Assembly (NCBI GenBank): GCA_013373425.1 | Contig: JABXHW010000014.1 | Location: forward strand, 1-64,000 | Length of the DNA stretch: 64,000 nt | Direction of reading: 5' to 3' | Origin: Flavobacteriia bacterium | Lineage (GTDB): Bacteria; Bacteroidota; Bacteroidia; Flavobacteriales; Schleiferiaceae | Shown here: one piece after another, positions 27,972 to 37,203 of the stretch | Numbering within the stretch: the first letter of the stretch is position 1 | Layout of the letters: each line of letters starts with the position of its first letter | The notes under the pieces: model-generated | The model's database searches: none | The model's input: only the letters and a program-made list of their open reading frames with translations | Told to the model about the DNA's origin: nothing | Translations under genes and position numbers: made by a program

Positions 27972-29767
27972 ATAAGACCATCAACATAAATCTAGCCGGT
28001 GTTATTTTTCACCTGGACGAGAAGGCTTACGAGCAGCTGACCGACTATCTAGCGAAACTCAAAAGCCAGTTTAAGAATCAAGAAGGTGGGGATGAAATCC
28101 TTACTGATATTGAAGCTCGTATTGCCGAAATCTTTACTGACCGTCTCAACGACGGCCGTGAAGTGGTAAGTCAGGAAGATGTACAATCTGCCATCGCAAT
28201 CATGGGTCAGCCTGAAGATTACGCAGATGCAGACGAAGATGAGCCTGCTTCAAAGAACTATAAGGAGGATACATATGCCCACGTTGGCAAGAAACTCTAC
28301 CGCGATACCGAGGACAATATTCTCGGTGGTGTAGCCAGTGGTTTGGCACATTACTTCAACACCGACCCTGTTTGGTTGCGTTTGATATTCCTACTTCTTC
28401 TATTCGGAGGTGGCTTCGGATTCTGGGCATACATCATCCTATGGATTGTTATTCCAGGTGCAAATACCACTGCTCAGAAACTCCAGATGCGAGGAGAGAA
28501 AATAAATATCTCCAACATTGAGCGCTCTGTCAAGGAGCAAATCAAGGACTTGGGTTCTGAGTTGGAAAATCTTGGAAAGAAGGGCACTTGGAAGCGCACA
28601 GGAAATAAAATTGGCAATGCAATCGAAGACATCGTGGATGGAATCATCTCTGTGCTAGGTGCCATTTTTCGTGTGGTCATGAAGATTTTCGGCGTGGCCT
28701 TGCTGATTGCAGGAACTATCTTCTTGGTGGTTGCATTCTCAGCAGTGGTGGGTCATGGAATCGACTTGAATGGTGCCCACTTCGGATTGAGTGAAGCACG
28801 TGAATACTTGACTGTTTTCCTTCCTGAAGGATACACCCACACTTATGTTTGGGTTGCGAGCATCCTCACCGTAATTGCTCCGCTCGTTGGACTTGTTTAC
28901 CTCGGTGCACGCATCCTCTTCAACTACAAAATGAAGAACCGCATGCTCACAGGCATCACCGGATTCTTGAGCTTTTGCGGAATCGTGATGTGGATTGTAT
29001 TGGCTTTTGCTTCTGCGAATGACTTCGACAACGGAGAACGCCTTCGTCAGGATTTGGCTCTTGACACCATTGACAAAGAGATGGCGATTGAGATTCGTGC
29101 AGAGAACGCTGGGTACAGTATTCCAAATAACGGCTTGTTCTACATTGAAAATGATGAAATGGTGATTGATGCCGTGTACTTCGATATCCGCAGAACGCTC
29201 GACACAGTGCCGTACATCGAGATTGAAAGAGAATCAAGAGGTGAGTCTGAGCGCGAAGCCATTGAACTTGCCGAAGGCATAGAAATGAATGTCCTTCAAG
29301 ATGGAAACATCCTGTACATCGACAGATTTGTTCGTGTGTCTACAGACCAGAAGTATAGAGGTCAGCATGTTTCAGTGACCCTTTACCTTCCTGTTGGATA
29401 CAGTGCGTACTTGAGCAGTTCATCTAGACATATCATCCACGACATCGATAATGTAGACGATCGATTGGACAGACATATGGACGGTCACGTTTGGATCATG
29501 ACAGAGAAGGGTCTCGACTGTGCCGATTGCTCTAGCTTCGAAGGGAATGCACGCCTCAGATCGAGAAACGACTTTGAGAAAGAGTGGATTGATGAAGCTC
29601 AGAAATTTGAAGAAGACCGTGAGAATGGTGTTGATGAAGAGGAAGAAATGGACATCCCAGAAATTCCTTCACGCCAGAATCGAGATACCGTTCCTCAGCT
29701 CAATGCATCCATTCACATAGATAGCATTGGAGCCAATAATTACAGTCAGACAGAAGTCCTGATATAG
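27968..29767 (+). CDS. PspC-domain membrane protein
   Basis: A 599-residue protein. Residues 1-80 form a soluble N-terminal part (INLAGVIFHLDEKAYEQLTDYL, then EILTDIEARIAEIFTDRL), residues 110-170 are the PspC domain (GKKLYRDTEDNILGGVASGLAHYF, then a membrane helix), two or three more helices lie at about 225-350, and the C-terminal 240 residues form an extracytoplasmic beta-rich part. PspC partners respond to membrane stress in other bacteria; in Bacteroidota this fused form almost always sits after a PadR gene. It overlaps padR by four bases (ATGA) and ends at a strong terminator. The stress role is inferred. Confidence 0.88.
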   Translation: MNKTININLAGVIFHLDEKAYEQLTDYLAKLKSQFKNQEGGDEILTDIEARIAEIFTDRLNDGREVVSQEDVQSAIAIMGQPEDYADADEDEPASKNYKEDTYAHVGKKLYRDTEDNILGGVASGLAHYFNTDPVWLRLIFLLLLFGGGFGFWAYIILWIVIPGANTTAQKLQMRGEKINISNIERSVKEQIKDLGSELENLGKKGTWKRTGNKIGNAIEDIVDGIISVLGAIFRVVMKIFGVALLIAGTIFLVVAFSAVVGHGIDLNGAHFGLSEAREYLTVFLPEGYTHTYVWVASILTVIAPLVGLVYLGARILFNYKMKNRMLTGITGFLSFCGIVMWIVLAFASANDFDNGERLRQDLALDTIDKEMAIEIRAENAGYSIPNNGLFYIENDEMVIDAVYFDIRRTLDTVPYIEIERESRGESEREAIELAEGIEMNVLQDGNILYIDRFVRVSTDQKYRGQHVSVTLYLPVGYSAYLSSSSRHIIHDIDNVDDRLDRHMDGHVWIMTEKGLDCADCSSFEGNARLRSRNDFEKEWIDEAQKFEEDRENGVDEEEEMDIPEIPSRQNRDTVPQLNASIHIDSIGANNYSQTEVLI

Positions 29768-29792
29768 CACTCACCAAACAACTAACTGAATG

Positions 29793-29820
29793 AAGGTCAC
29801 CGGAAACGGTGGCCTTTTTT
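29793..29820 (+). terminator. Intrinsic terminator after the PspC gene
   Basis: AAGGTCACCG-GAAA-CGGTGGCCTT is a 10-base-pair stem with one G-T pair and a GNRA tetraloop, followed by T-run TTTT. It overlaps the cruF 3' end by two bases. Confidence 0.92.
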
Positions 29821-30442
29821 ATTGTGCAGCGATGAGAACGAGGAAGAATGCGGATTGAATCGTGTAAATGAGAATATCCCCTTTAGTATCCCATTTTGAT
29901 GCCTTGAACACCGTGCCTATCAAGTGCAGAGCTAGCGCGACTAAAAACCATCCCACATAGTTGGAGAAAGGTGCCACTCCCCCATCAAACTCCCAGTAAT
30001 CCAATGTCGGTGCCACCGGTTCAATTAAAACATCAAGGAGGACCATGAGAACTGAGGCTATAACTGCTTGCATCCATCCGTTGGAAACCATACGATTGGC
30101 CATACTTCTCGTTACTAGCAAGAGCATCGCCCAATTCATTCCAATCGCCAGTGGAATATCCTCCCATTTAGGGCCCAGTCCTGCGCCATACGAATAGTCT
30201 CCAAAGATCAATCCGGTATGCACTCCCAAATATTCTGCGCCAAATCCCCCAGCAAAACCAAGAACCATCATGGGGATAAGTGAACTCGATTTGCCTCGGT
30301 CAATCAGTAGTATAGCAACTAGGAATGTGATGAGGAGGTTTAAAGGAGTCAGAGAAAGGAACCACTCTCGCTCGCTGCTGGTCAGGCCAAAAAGCCCAAC
30401 TACATGAAGGACAACGAGAATAAAGGGAAGGTACTTCTTCAT
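29819..30442 (-). CDS. cruF: CruF-like carotenoid 1',2'-hydratase (DUF422 family)
   Basis: A 207-residue membrane protein of the PF04240/CruF family with about six helices. The family's conserved stretch GFGAEYLGVHTGLIFGDYSY spans about residues 63-82, and NWAMLLL and DVLIEPVAPTLDYWEF follow. Known members add water to the psi end of carotenoids. The start at 30442 (MKKYLPFILVVLHVVGLFGL) is chosen because it overlaps the stop of crtD in an ATGA pattern; the longer in-frame opening would extend back inside crtD. Position directly after crtD matches the myxol and saproxanthin gene pairs of other Flavobacteriia. Substrate order is inferred. Confidence 0.82.
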   Translation of the reverse strand: MKKYLPFILVVLHVVGLFGLTSSEREWFLSLTPLNLLITFLVAILLIDRGKSSSLIPMMVLGFAGGFGAEYLGVHTGLIFGDYSYGAGLGPKWEDIPLAIGMNWAMLLLVTRSMANRMVSNGWMQAVIASVLMVLLDVLIEPVAPTLDYWEFDGGVAPFSNYVGWFLVALALHLIGTVFKASKWDTKGDILIYTIQSAFFLVLIAAQ

Positions 30443-31908
30443 GCGTTCTCTCTTACTAATTGGTCGACTATTCGAGCGGACAAGAGGCACAGCGGAATTC
30501 CTCCGCCGGGATGCACACTCCCTCCTACGAAGTAGAGGTTATCAATTTGTCTACTGAAGTTAGGGTGACGGAAAAAGGCCGACATGCTCGAATTAGAGCT
30601 TGCTCCATAGAGCGCCCCACCAAATGAAGACGTCTTCGATTCGATCAGTTCCGGCGTCAGTAATTCCTCAACTTGAATATGCGATTCCAAGTCAACGCCA
30701 AACTGACCATTGATTCGCTCAATGATTCGAGCGCGTGTCTTCACAATCTCTTCTTTCCAATTCTGACCTTGATTGCTAGGTACATTCACCATTACAAACC
30801 AATTCTCTCCCCCTTCAGGAGCTTCACCTTTCACATCTTTTGAAGTGATATTGATATAGATGGTTGGATCCGAAGGAGCCTCCTTGAAATCGAAGATCTC
30901 GTGAAACTCTCGTCTATAGTTTGAGCTAAAGAGAATGTTATGAAGATCGAGTTGAGGGAAGGAGCGATTTACTCCCCAATAGAAAATGAGTGCAGAACTG
31001 CTTCGTTCTTGCATGAGTGTTTTCTCTGGCGCTCGTTGCCCCTTTAAGAGATGTCGATATGTTGGGACCACATCCATGTTACTCACTACGAGTTCAGCAG
31101 GATGCTCTTGTCCGTTTTCGAGCTTCACACCTGTCGCGACTCCGCCTTCAATATGGATCTTATCCACCTTTGAGTTGAAAGAGAAGGTTACCCCCTTTCT
31201 CTTGGCCAGTGCCACGAGTTCTTCTGTAATCTGATGCATTCCTCTTTCGGGAAGGAAGGTACCGATGTTGTGCTCCAAGTGCGGAATCATCGCAAGAACA
31301 CCGGGGGCCTTATATGGATTGGAACCGTTGTAAGTCGCATAGCGGTCGAATAGCTGAACTAATTTATCCGACTTAAACTTCTTTGCAGCCACCTCATGCA
31401 TGGATTCGGTAAGATGCAGCTTGTGAACCACTTGCAATGCCTTAATTACATCTTTACTCAAGTAGGTGTCCCATTTATGAAGACTCTTCTCTAGAAAGAG
31501 TCCCTTGGTTCGCTCGTAAAGCAACTTGACATTCTCCAGATGGTCCAGCACTTTGTCTCGGCTTTCACCGAGCTTGTCTTCAACTTCATCCGCGAATTTC
31601 TCAGAATCAGCCCAAGCGGTCAGTTCGGTGCCATCTTTCCAGAAATATCTACAAGCGACGTCTTTCTTTATATATGGAAAATGATCCGAAGCTCGCTCAC
31701 CAGCAATCTGAAATAGTTCCTCTACAAGGTGGGGCAAAGTAAAGAGAGACGGGCCGGCGTCGAATCGATACCCATCCTTTTCGAACGCTGTGAGCTTACC
31801 GCCAGGATAGTTATTCGATTCATAGACGGTAACTTTATATCCGCTAACCGCCAACCGAATGGCTGTGGCTATTCCTCCAATTCCTGATCCTATAACGACA
31901 GCTTGCAT
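30439..31908 (-). CDS. crtD: 1-hydroxycarotenoid 3,4-desaturase (CrtD-like, CrtI family)
   Basis: A 489-residue flavoprotein of the phytoene-desaturase family. The N-terminal FAD motif MQAVVIGSGIGGIATAIRLA is followed by VTVYESNNYPGGKLTAF, and the C-terminal signature VGGSVHPGGGIPLCLLSARI lies at about 462-481. CrtI-type and CrtD-type enzymes share these motifs; I prefer CrtD because the next gene is a CruF-like hydratase (four-base overlap), the order of 1-hydroxycarotenoid pathways, and length (about 490) fits. A general CrtI role cannot be excluded from the sequence alone. A TACCTTAG sequence lies five bases before the ATG. Confidence 0.78.
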   Translation of the reverse strand: MQAVVIGSGIGGIATAIRLAVSGYKVTVYESNNYPGGKLTAFEKDGYRFDAGPSLFTLPHLVEELFQIAGERASDHFPYIKKDVACRYFWKDGTELTAWADSEKFADEVEDKLGESRDKVLDHLENVKLLYERTKGLFLEKSLHKWDTYLSKDVIKALQVVHKLHLTESMHEVAAKKFKSDKLVQLFDRYATYNGSNPYKAPGVLAMIPHLEHNIGTFLPERGMHQITEELVALAKRKGVTFSFNSKVDKIHIEGGVATGVKLENGQEHPAELVVSNMDVVPTYRHLLKGQRAPEKTLMQERSSSALIFYWGVNRSFPQLDLHNILFSSNYRREFHEIFDFKEAPSDPTIYINITSKDVKGEAPEGGENWFVMVNVPSNQGQNWKEEIVKTRARIIERINGQFGVDLESHIQVEELLTPELIESKTSSFGGALYGASSNSSMSAFFRHPNFSRQIDNLYFVGGSVHPGGGIPLCLLSARIVDQLVRENA

Positions 31909-31961
31909 ATGGGCTAAGGTAAGGTATCAGAACAAGGAATATATTCTATTGTTTTAGTGAT

Positions 31962-32516
31962 ATGAACGAAAAACTACTTCTTAGAGGTGTTCTCCTTTTC
32001 GTAGTCCTACTCTTGGGCATCTCTTTTTTGTTTCCTCATAAAGAGAGGCTTTTAGAAAGAGATGAATTCAGCTTCACCACCACTGCAGATAGTAGATTGC
32101 ACTTCAATAATGTACGTTCATATTGGTACCAAAAAGAAGAAATCCCAAATCAAGGTGCTGACAAATTCAACTACTCGAAGTGGGATTCTGAAATGGATGT
32201 TAGCCTTCGACCATTAATTATCAATCAATGGCGGGTAGATGAGGCAACCCTTTTCTTGATGCCCGATGTCAATGGACTTTCAACGGAAAGAGTGGATATC
32301 ATCCTAGCTGAGGACACCCTTTCCATACTGATGAATGAATTAGATAGAGATGCACACATCGATATTGCCGATAAGTGGTATCGCCATTTGGACACAACGA
32401 ACTCCTATATCCTATTCACAGAAATGTTAGGAGAAGTAGCTCCCTCCGACACTGAAGTAAAAGCGGTTAAGGCGGTCCTGAAAGACTACTTCACCTTGGT
32501 CAATTACCTCAGATAA
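31962..32516 (+). CDS. Membrane-anchored protein of unknown function
   Basis: A 184-residue protein with one N-terminal membrane segment (LLLRGVLLFVVLLLGISFLF, about 5-24) and an outside domain. Residues 30-80 are strand-rich (RDEFSFTTTADSRLHFNN, then YWYQKEEIPNQGADKF), the rest helical. I do not recognise it. It is divergent from crtD (53 bases between the two start codons) and its stop codon directly abuts that of the convergent terC-like gene. A carotenoid role is possible from position, but nothing in the sequence supports one. Confidence 0.65.
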   Translation: MNEKLLLRGVLLFVVLLLGISFLFPHKERLLERDEFSFTTTADSRLHFNNVRSYWYQKEEIPNQGADKFNYSKWDSEMDVSLRPLIINQWRVDEATLFLMPDVNGLSTERVDIILAEDTLSILMNELDRDAHIDIADKWYRHLDTTNSYILFTEMLGEVAPSDTEVKAVKAVLKDYFTLVNYLR

Positions 32517-33287
32517 TTAAGATTTCACAGCTTTCTTAGCCTTCTTACGGTCGGCTCGCATATTCACAAGCTCAACAACGAACGAGTAGGCCACAGCAAA
32601 GTAGATATAGCCTTTTGGCACTTCAATATCAAACCCTTCGGTTACAAGCACGGTTCCAATCAAGATGAGGAAGCTGAGTGCCAAAATCTGCAGAGAAACA
32701 TGCTTTTCTATGAAGTCGGCAATGCGTTTTGCAAAGGTCAGCATCACCAAGAGGGAAATCACAATCGCTGCTATGATGATCAGAATGTGACTTGGATTTG
32801 AATCTAAATCGGTCATACCAATAGCAGTAAGGATACTATCGAAACTGAAAACTACATCCAGTAGTGCAATTTGAAGAACCACAGAAGCCATGCTCGACGC
32901 AACCGACGCTTTGCCTTCCGAAGAATGGTCTTCCTCTGTTCTTACTTTCTTGTGAATCTCCTTGGTGCTTTTCGCTAAAAGGAAAAGTCCACCGGTAATG
33001 AGAACCAGATCTCTACCACTTATTTCATTGATAATTGCAGGGCCTGATTCCCATATAGGCGATGTCAGTTGAATTATCCATGAGATACCAAACAACATGG
33101 CTATGCGAAACACCAAAGCGGCAAGAATACCCAGTGTTCGAGCTCTTTTTCTCTGATTATCAGGAAGTTTATTCGATAGGATGGATATAAAAATGATATT
33201 ATCAATCCCCAATACAATCTCAAGAAAAGTCAGGGTAGTGAATGCTATTAGTGCATCCATTGTAAGCAGTGCGTCCAGTTCAAACAT
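32517..33287 (-). CDS. TerC-family integral membrane protein
   Basis: A 256-residue protein with about seven membrane helices. The TerC family signature is clear near the start, FLEIVLGIDNIIFISILSNKL (about 21-41), with its conserved acidic residue inside a membrane helix; a second acidic membrane motif appears at DVVFSFDSILTAIGMTD (about 143-159). TerC/Alx proteins are linked to tellurite resistance and manganese or calcium export. The exact ion cannot be told. The sequence ends with a lysine-rich tail. Its stop abuts the stop of the convergent gene, and TAAATTCG lies 18 bases upstream of the ATG. Confidence 0.86.
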   Translation of the reverse strand: MFELDALLTMDALIAFTTLTFLEIVLGIDNIIFISILSNKLPDNQRKRARTLGILAALVFRIAMLFGISWIIQLTSPIWESGPAIINEISGRDLVLITGGLFLLAKSTKEIHKKVRTEEDHSSEGKASVASSMASVVLQIALLDVVFSFDSILTAIGMTDLDSNPSHILIIIAAIVISLLVMLTFAKRIADFIEKHVSLQILALSFLILIGTVLVTEGFDIEVPKGYIYFAVAYSFVVELVNMRADRKKAKKAVKS

Positions 33288-33386
33288 TCGAAGTAACTTT
33301 AGTTCCGAATTTACGCTCAGCTAGCTTCGCAACCAACTCTCTCAATCATTTGTTTGTCGGTTATTTCCTACATAATCAAATTCGCA

Positions 33387-33394
33387 TATCTTCG
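33387..33394 (+). promoter_or_regulatory. -7-like box five bases before the Hpt gene
   Basis: TATCTTCG matches five of six informative positions of TAnnTTTG and is followed by TACCA and the ATG at 33400. Confidence 0.45.
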
Positions 33395-33399
33395 TACCA

Positions 33400-33801
33400 A
33401 TGACCTCACTGCGCATGGAGAACGTATTTAGATTTAGCACTGCCCTGGATAGCAGTGTTTTGTCTTCATTTTACGACGGAGACTTGAGTTACGCCCTTAT
33501 GATGTTCGAGATCTTCTTGGTTGAAATACCAAGCGAGGTTAAAACATTGCGCGCTGAACTAGAGCAAGAGAACCTGGAAGGTTGTCGACGTATTCTGCAC
33601 AAAATCAAGCCCAATTTTGTCATGGTAGGCAATGAACCCCTTACGGATCATTGCACTAAGATTGAGAAAGGCATTAAGGAAGGGCAGCTTACTATGCAAA
33701 TAGCCGCACCAGAAATCGAAAGCATAGTTGATGAAATAAATCAAACGCTTATCTTGCTCGAACAAGAGACCAATGACTTAAAGCAATTCCTCAATCAGTG
33801 A
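33400..33801 (+). CDS. Hpt-domain phosphotransfer protein
   Basis: A 133-residue single-domain histidine phosphotransfer (Hpt) protein. The four-helix bundle carries the phosphorylatable His67 in CRRILHKIKPNFVMVGN, the recognisable H-x-x-K-P core. The domain passes phosphate between hybrid kinases and receivers. It lies directly upstream of a LytTR response regulator, overlapping it by four bases (GTGA), and no histidine kinase sits beside it, so the kinase must be encoded elsewhere. The ATG at 33400 is preferred because it directly follows a -7-like box; ATG at codon 6 is another option. Confidence 0.82.
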   Translation: MTSLRMENVFRFSTALDSSVLSSFYDGDLSYALMMFEIFLVEIPSEVKTLRAELEQENLEGCRRILHKIKPNFVMVGNEPLTDHCTKIEKGIKEGQLTMQIAAPEIESIVDEINQTLILLEQETNDLKQFLNQ

Positions 33802-34493
33802 ACAGCTTACGTTCGATTATCATTGAAGACGACTTAGTCGCGCTAAAGAACCTTGAAATCCTCTGTGGGAAGGATCCTCGCGTGAACCTTATTGGATCAT
33901 TTGGAAACAGCGAAGACGCTGTGGACTTTATGACTTCAAACGATGTAGATCTCATTTTCTTGGATGTTGAACTTCCTGGAGAAAGTGGTCTCGACTTTTT
34001 AGAGAATTCCCCTGCTCTTCCCCAAGTAATCTTCGCTACCGCCAACAAAGAATATGCTTTCGATGCTTTCCAATTTGAAGCAACCGACTTCCTGAAGAAG
34101 CCAATTTCAGTTGGTAAGTTTGAAGCAAGCGTTACAAAGGCCATGAAAAATGCCAACGAAACGCGCACATTCCGTGAAAAGCCAAACTACATTTTCGTAA
34201 AGTCCGACGGTCGCCTCGTAAAGATTATGATTAGTGACATTCTCTTCATTGAGAATGTGGGTGATTACGTGAAAGTAGTAGCGAACACAGGCAACTTCGT
34301 GACATACAACACGATGCGCGCCGTGGATGAGAAGCTCTCCCAGTACGACTTTTACAAGGTACACCGTTCCTTTATCGTGAATCTGAGCAAAGTGGTAGAC
34401 ATAGAGGATAACTCTCTCATAATCAATGACAAAGTCATCCCTATCAGTCGTTCCAACCGACAAGGCTTAATGGACCGCCTCAATCTTTTGTAG
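33798..34493 (+). CDS. LytTR-family response regulator
   Basis: A 231-residue regulator: receiver domain (about 6-120) with acidic pocket Asp11/Asp12, phosphorylated Asp56 in DLIFLDVELPGESG, and Lys101 in DFLKKPIS; then a LytTR DNA-binding domain (about 140-230) with the characteristic SDGRLVKIMISDILFIEN and YKVHRSFIVNLSKV. LytTR proteins bind direct repeats and often control cell-surface or quorum functions. The start is GTG, overlapping the Hpt stop (GTGA), so the two are translated together. Upstream kinase unknown. Target genes cannot be read from here. Confidence 0.93.
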   Translation: MNSLRSIIIEDDLVALKNLEILCGKDPRVNLIGSFGNSEDAVDFMTSNDVDLIFLDVELPGESGLDFLENSPALPQVIFATANKEYAFDAFQFEATDFLKKPISVGKFEASVTKAMKNANETRTFREKPNYIFVKSDGRLVKIMISDILFIENVGDYVKVVANTGNFVTYNTMRAVDEKLSQYDFYKVHRSFIVNLSKVVDIEDNSLIINDKVIPISRSNRQGLMDRLNLL

Positions 34494-34596
34494 TCCGTTA
34501 TTAACCATTAATAGGACGATTTCTACCGTTTATCGAAAGAGCCGTAATCAAACCGGAGTTGATTCCGACATTTGATATAGCATTTCGAATACGGAT

Positions 34597-34968
34597 ATGG
34601 GACATATACTCTTAGCAGACGACCATAGGTTCTTATTGAAGGCTCTTTCTATTTTACTTAGTAAAGAAGGATTCACCTTTGAAACCGCCAATAACGGTCA
34701 AGAGGCTATTGATTTATTTGAACTAAGTCAGTTTGACGCGGTAATCACCGACCTCAACATGCCACTAAAAAATGGGTATGATGTAATTCAGCATATCCGC
34801 CGTAACCGACTTTCGGAAACGCCAATCATCGTGTTTTCTTCGATGATTCAAGACGAGGCCTCCATCCAAAACCTAGAGGAAGCAGGTGCTTCCCTATTCC
34901 TATCAAAGACCGATTCGCCGTTGGGAATCGTAAGTGCACTGCACTCACTCGTTCAAAAGGCATCCTAA
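34597..34968 (+). CDS. Receiver-only response regulator
   Basis: A 123-residue single receiver domain. Acidic Asp8/Asp9, phosphorylated Asp52 in AVITDLNMPLKNGYDV, the switch Ser (VFSSMIQ) and Lys (FLSKTDS) are all present. There is no output domain, so it probably works as a phosphate sink or by binding a protein target, like CheY or Spo0F. It is 103 bases after the LytTR gene, with a two-way terminator downstream, so it may be a separate unit in the same pathway. Hpt, LytTR and receiver together look like a phosphorelay that lacks its kinase here. Confidence 0.88.
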   Translation: MGHILLADDHRFLLKALSILLSKEGFTFETANNGQEAIDLFELSQFDAVITDLNMPLKNGYDVIQHIRRNRLSETPIIVFSSMIQDEASIQNLEEAGASLFLSKTDSPLGIVSALHSLVQKAS

Positions 34969-34988
34969 CCTCTGCCGCGAGTGGTTCA

Positions 34989-35021
34989 CAAAAAAAGCCC
35001 CGCGTAGTGCGGGGCTTTTGT
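34989..35021. terminator. Two-way terminator between the receiver gene and the DPP III gene
   Basis: AAAAGCCCCGC-GTAGT-GCGGGGCTTTT is an 11-base-pair stem with A and T runs on both sides, serving the convergent neighbours. Confidence 0.93.
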
Positions 35022-35041
35022 CTTTTATACTATCTCAATCT

Positions 35042-37072
35042 TTATAGATGTCCATATTCACGAGCATATCGCAACATCTGCTCCGTGAAACCTTCATCAT
35101 AATGAATCTCAACATCCACCATGTTGCCGTTGTCATCCATCACAGGTTCCATTCTCGGATTTACAAATCCAGAATAAGGAGGTTGGTTTAATGCTTCTGT
35201 TCTTCTAAGAACTTCTTCGTGAAGCTCTTGATCCACAATCACACCGTATCCTTCAACAAGTGCTTGTCCAGCTTCGAAGTCGCCTTCCGACTTGATGCGC
35301 TGTACTTCTCTCAAAAGCTCACCGAAAATAACGCGCAGTTTCTCGTAGTCATTGATCACGAAATACGTCTTACCATCAACCACCTTTCGCTCGATTACAT
35401 TGTCTTCTGCTCCGCGTTCGAAAGCCCATGAGGCAATCAACTGACGATTGCGCATGTGGTCTTCTTCAATAGAATCTCCAACTTCAATTCTGCGGAGTTG
35501 AAGCATCATGCCGTTTCGAATGTAGTTGTCGTATTCAGCTTTACCTACTTCTAAAGTCTCCATCAAACCGATGTCGACTAAGTGCTGATCCATGATATAG
35601 TACAGTGCTACTAGGTCGGCTCTCGCCTCTTCCAAGGTAGAAGCATAGTTACGTAAAGTCTCTTTTGTTGTACCTACACCAGGATTGAGCTTACCACTCG
35701 CGTGTCCAATCACTTCGTGGAGAGCCGTGTGCATCTTGCTTGATGAAGAGCCGTATTGCTCAGCGCGCTCACGCTCTTCTGTTGAGAAAGCGAACTCTTC
35801 CAAGAATCCTCCTCCTCTTGCCTCTTCGTAGGCATGTTCAATATTGCCAAGGCTAACCGACTTAGAACCATGCTCGGCTCTGATCCAGTTGGCATTTGGT
35901 AGATTAACTCCAATTGGCGTGGCCGGTGATGCATCTCCAGCTTCGCCTGCAACATTGATGATATTGTACGTAATCCCCACCACAGAGTGCTTCTTGTGCT
36001 CATCCATGATTGGAGAATTGTCTTCAAACCACTGTGCCTCCTGACTAACGCGAGCCATTCGTTCTGAAGCTTCGAAGTCGCGTACCTGAACGATGGTCTC
36101 ATATGAACCACGGTATCCGATAGGATCGTTGTACACCTCGATAAACCCGTTGATGTAGTCGATATCGCCTTCAGTAGCATTCACCCATGCGATATTGTAA
36201 TCGTCCCAAGTTTTCAAATCTCCCGTTTGATAGTACTCAATGAGGAGCTTAAGGGCATCGGCCTGTGCTTCATTCTCAGCATACTTCTGTGCTTCAGTCA
36301 AATGGTAAACCACCTGCTGCAAAGCTTCAGAATACATTCCTCCTACTTTGTACACTTCTTCACGAAGAGAACCATCTTCAGCACGAACAAGCTTGCTGTT
36401 TAGGCCAAGTGATACCGGACGGTCGGGATCATCACCGGCCGATTGCTGAGCGTAGAACGCTCTTACTTCCGCTTCTGTAATGTCTGGATCGTAAAAGTTC
36501 ACACAACTTGCAAGTAGAACATCGGAAGCACCCGATTTCACAACTTTCTTGGCATCCTTTGAATTATCAAAGATGGCCGCTTTAGCTGCATCGGAAAGCG
36601 TAGCACCGCTAGCCTCCAGTAGTTGGTCTAAATACTCAGGAGTAAAATCAGCTTTGAACTTTGCATTGGAATAGTGATGGTGAATTCCATTTGAGAACCA
36701 CACTCTACGAGCATAGGTGTGGAACTTCATCCAATCTTCAGATTCTCTGTCACCTTCATACCCACTTTCAATTGCATCAATCGCGCGACGAATTTCCATA
36801 TTGTAGCGGTAATTGGTCGAATAAATGATATCCCTACCATGCATCCCTGCTTCGGTAAGATGATATACCAACATTCTTTGCTCCGGACTAAGCTTATCGA
36901 AGCCCTCTACTTTGTAACGAAGAACTTGAATATCCGCAAAGCGATCTACCTGATGCTCTGATAATTCCACATTCATATCAGAATGGTCTTTTGTGTCGTC
37001 TGTTGATTCCGACTGGTTGCAAGAAGCCAAGATTCCAGCGGCCATAACAGACATTATTAGTTTTGATTTCAT
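35042..37072 (-). CDS. Exported dipeptidyl peptidase III-like metallopeptidase (M49)
   Basis: A 676-residue exported peptidase. The start at 37072 gives a lipoprotein-type signal (SVMAAGILASC) with the Cys near residue 18; an upstream start extends this without sense. The M49 zinc motif HEVIGH (HExxGH) lies at about 452-457 and the third-ligand motif EEARAD at about 478-483, both hallmarks of DPP III, which removes dipeptides from peptide N-termini. The cytosolic DPP III of eukaryotes lacks a signal, so this is an envelope form, known in Bacteroides relatives. It is flanked by a two-way terminator. The peptide-scavenging role is inferred. Confidence 0.87.
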   Translation of the reverse strand: MKSKLIMSVMAAGILASCNQSESTDDTKDHSDMNVELSEHQVDRFADIQVLRYKVEGFDKLSPEQRMLVYHLTEAGMHGRDIIYSTNYRYNMEIRRAIDAIESGYEGDRESEDWMKFHTYARRVWFSNGIHHHYSNAKFKADFTPEYLDQLLEASGATLSDAAKAAIFDNSKDAKKVVKSGASDVLLASCVNFYDPDITEAEVRAFYAQQSAGDDPDRPVSLGLNSKLVRAEDGSLREEVYKVGGMYSEALQQVVYHLTEAQKYAENEAQADALKLLIEYYQTGDLKTWDDYNIAWVNATEGDIDYINGFIEVYNDPIGYRGSYETIVQVRDFEASERMARVSQEAQWFEDNSPIMDEHKKHSVVGITYNIINVAGEAGDASPATPIGVNLPNANWIRAEHGSKSVSLGNIEHAYEEARGGGFLEEFAFSTEERERAEQYGSSSSKMHTALHEVIGHASGKLNPGVGTTKETLRNYASTLEEARADLVALYYIMDQHLVDIGLMETLEVGKAEYDNYIRNGMMLQLRRIEVGDSIEEDHMRNRQLIASWAFERGAEDNVIERKVVDGKTYFVINDYEKLRVIFGELLREVQRIKSEGDFEAGQALVEGYGVIVDQELHEEVLRRTEALNQPPYSGFVNPRMEPVMDDNGNMVDVEIHYDEGFTEQMLRYAREYGHL

Positions 37073-37178
37073 AATGGTTATTGTAAGAGGGCTTAAGATA
37101 ATCAGAATAGAAAGCTCTGCCATGTAGAAGGAGTTTAAAGTGATGATAGCTGCCCTCCTATTATCTACTCGTATGCAC

Positions 37179-37186
37179 TAACTTTG
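37179..37186 (+). promoter_or_regulatory. -7 box upstream of the SRPBCC gene
   Basis: TAACTTTG is a full match to TAnnTTTG, 17 bases before the ATG. Confidence 0.5.
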
Positions 37187-37203
37187 CCGACAAACCGACA
37201 ACT

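Noticed and set aside
35710-36180. Another open frame on the minus strand inside the DPP III gene
   Set aside because: It is in a different frame of the same strand and would break the M49 motif region; no domain is visible.
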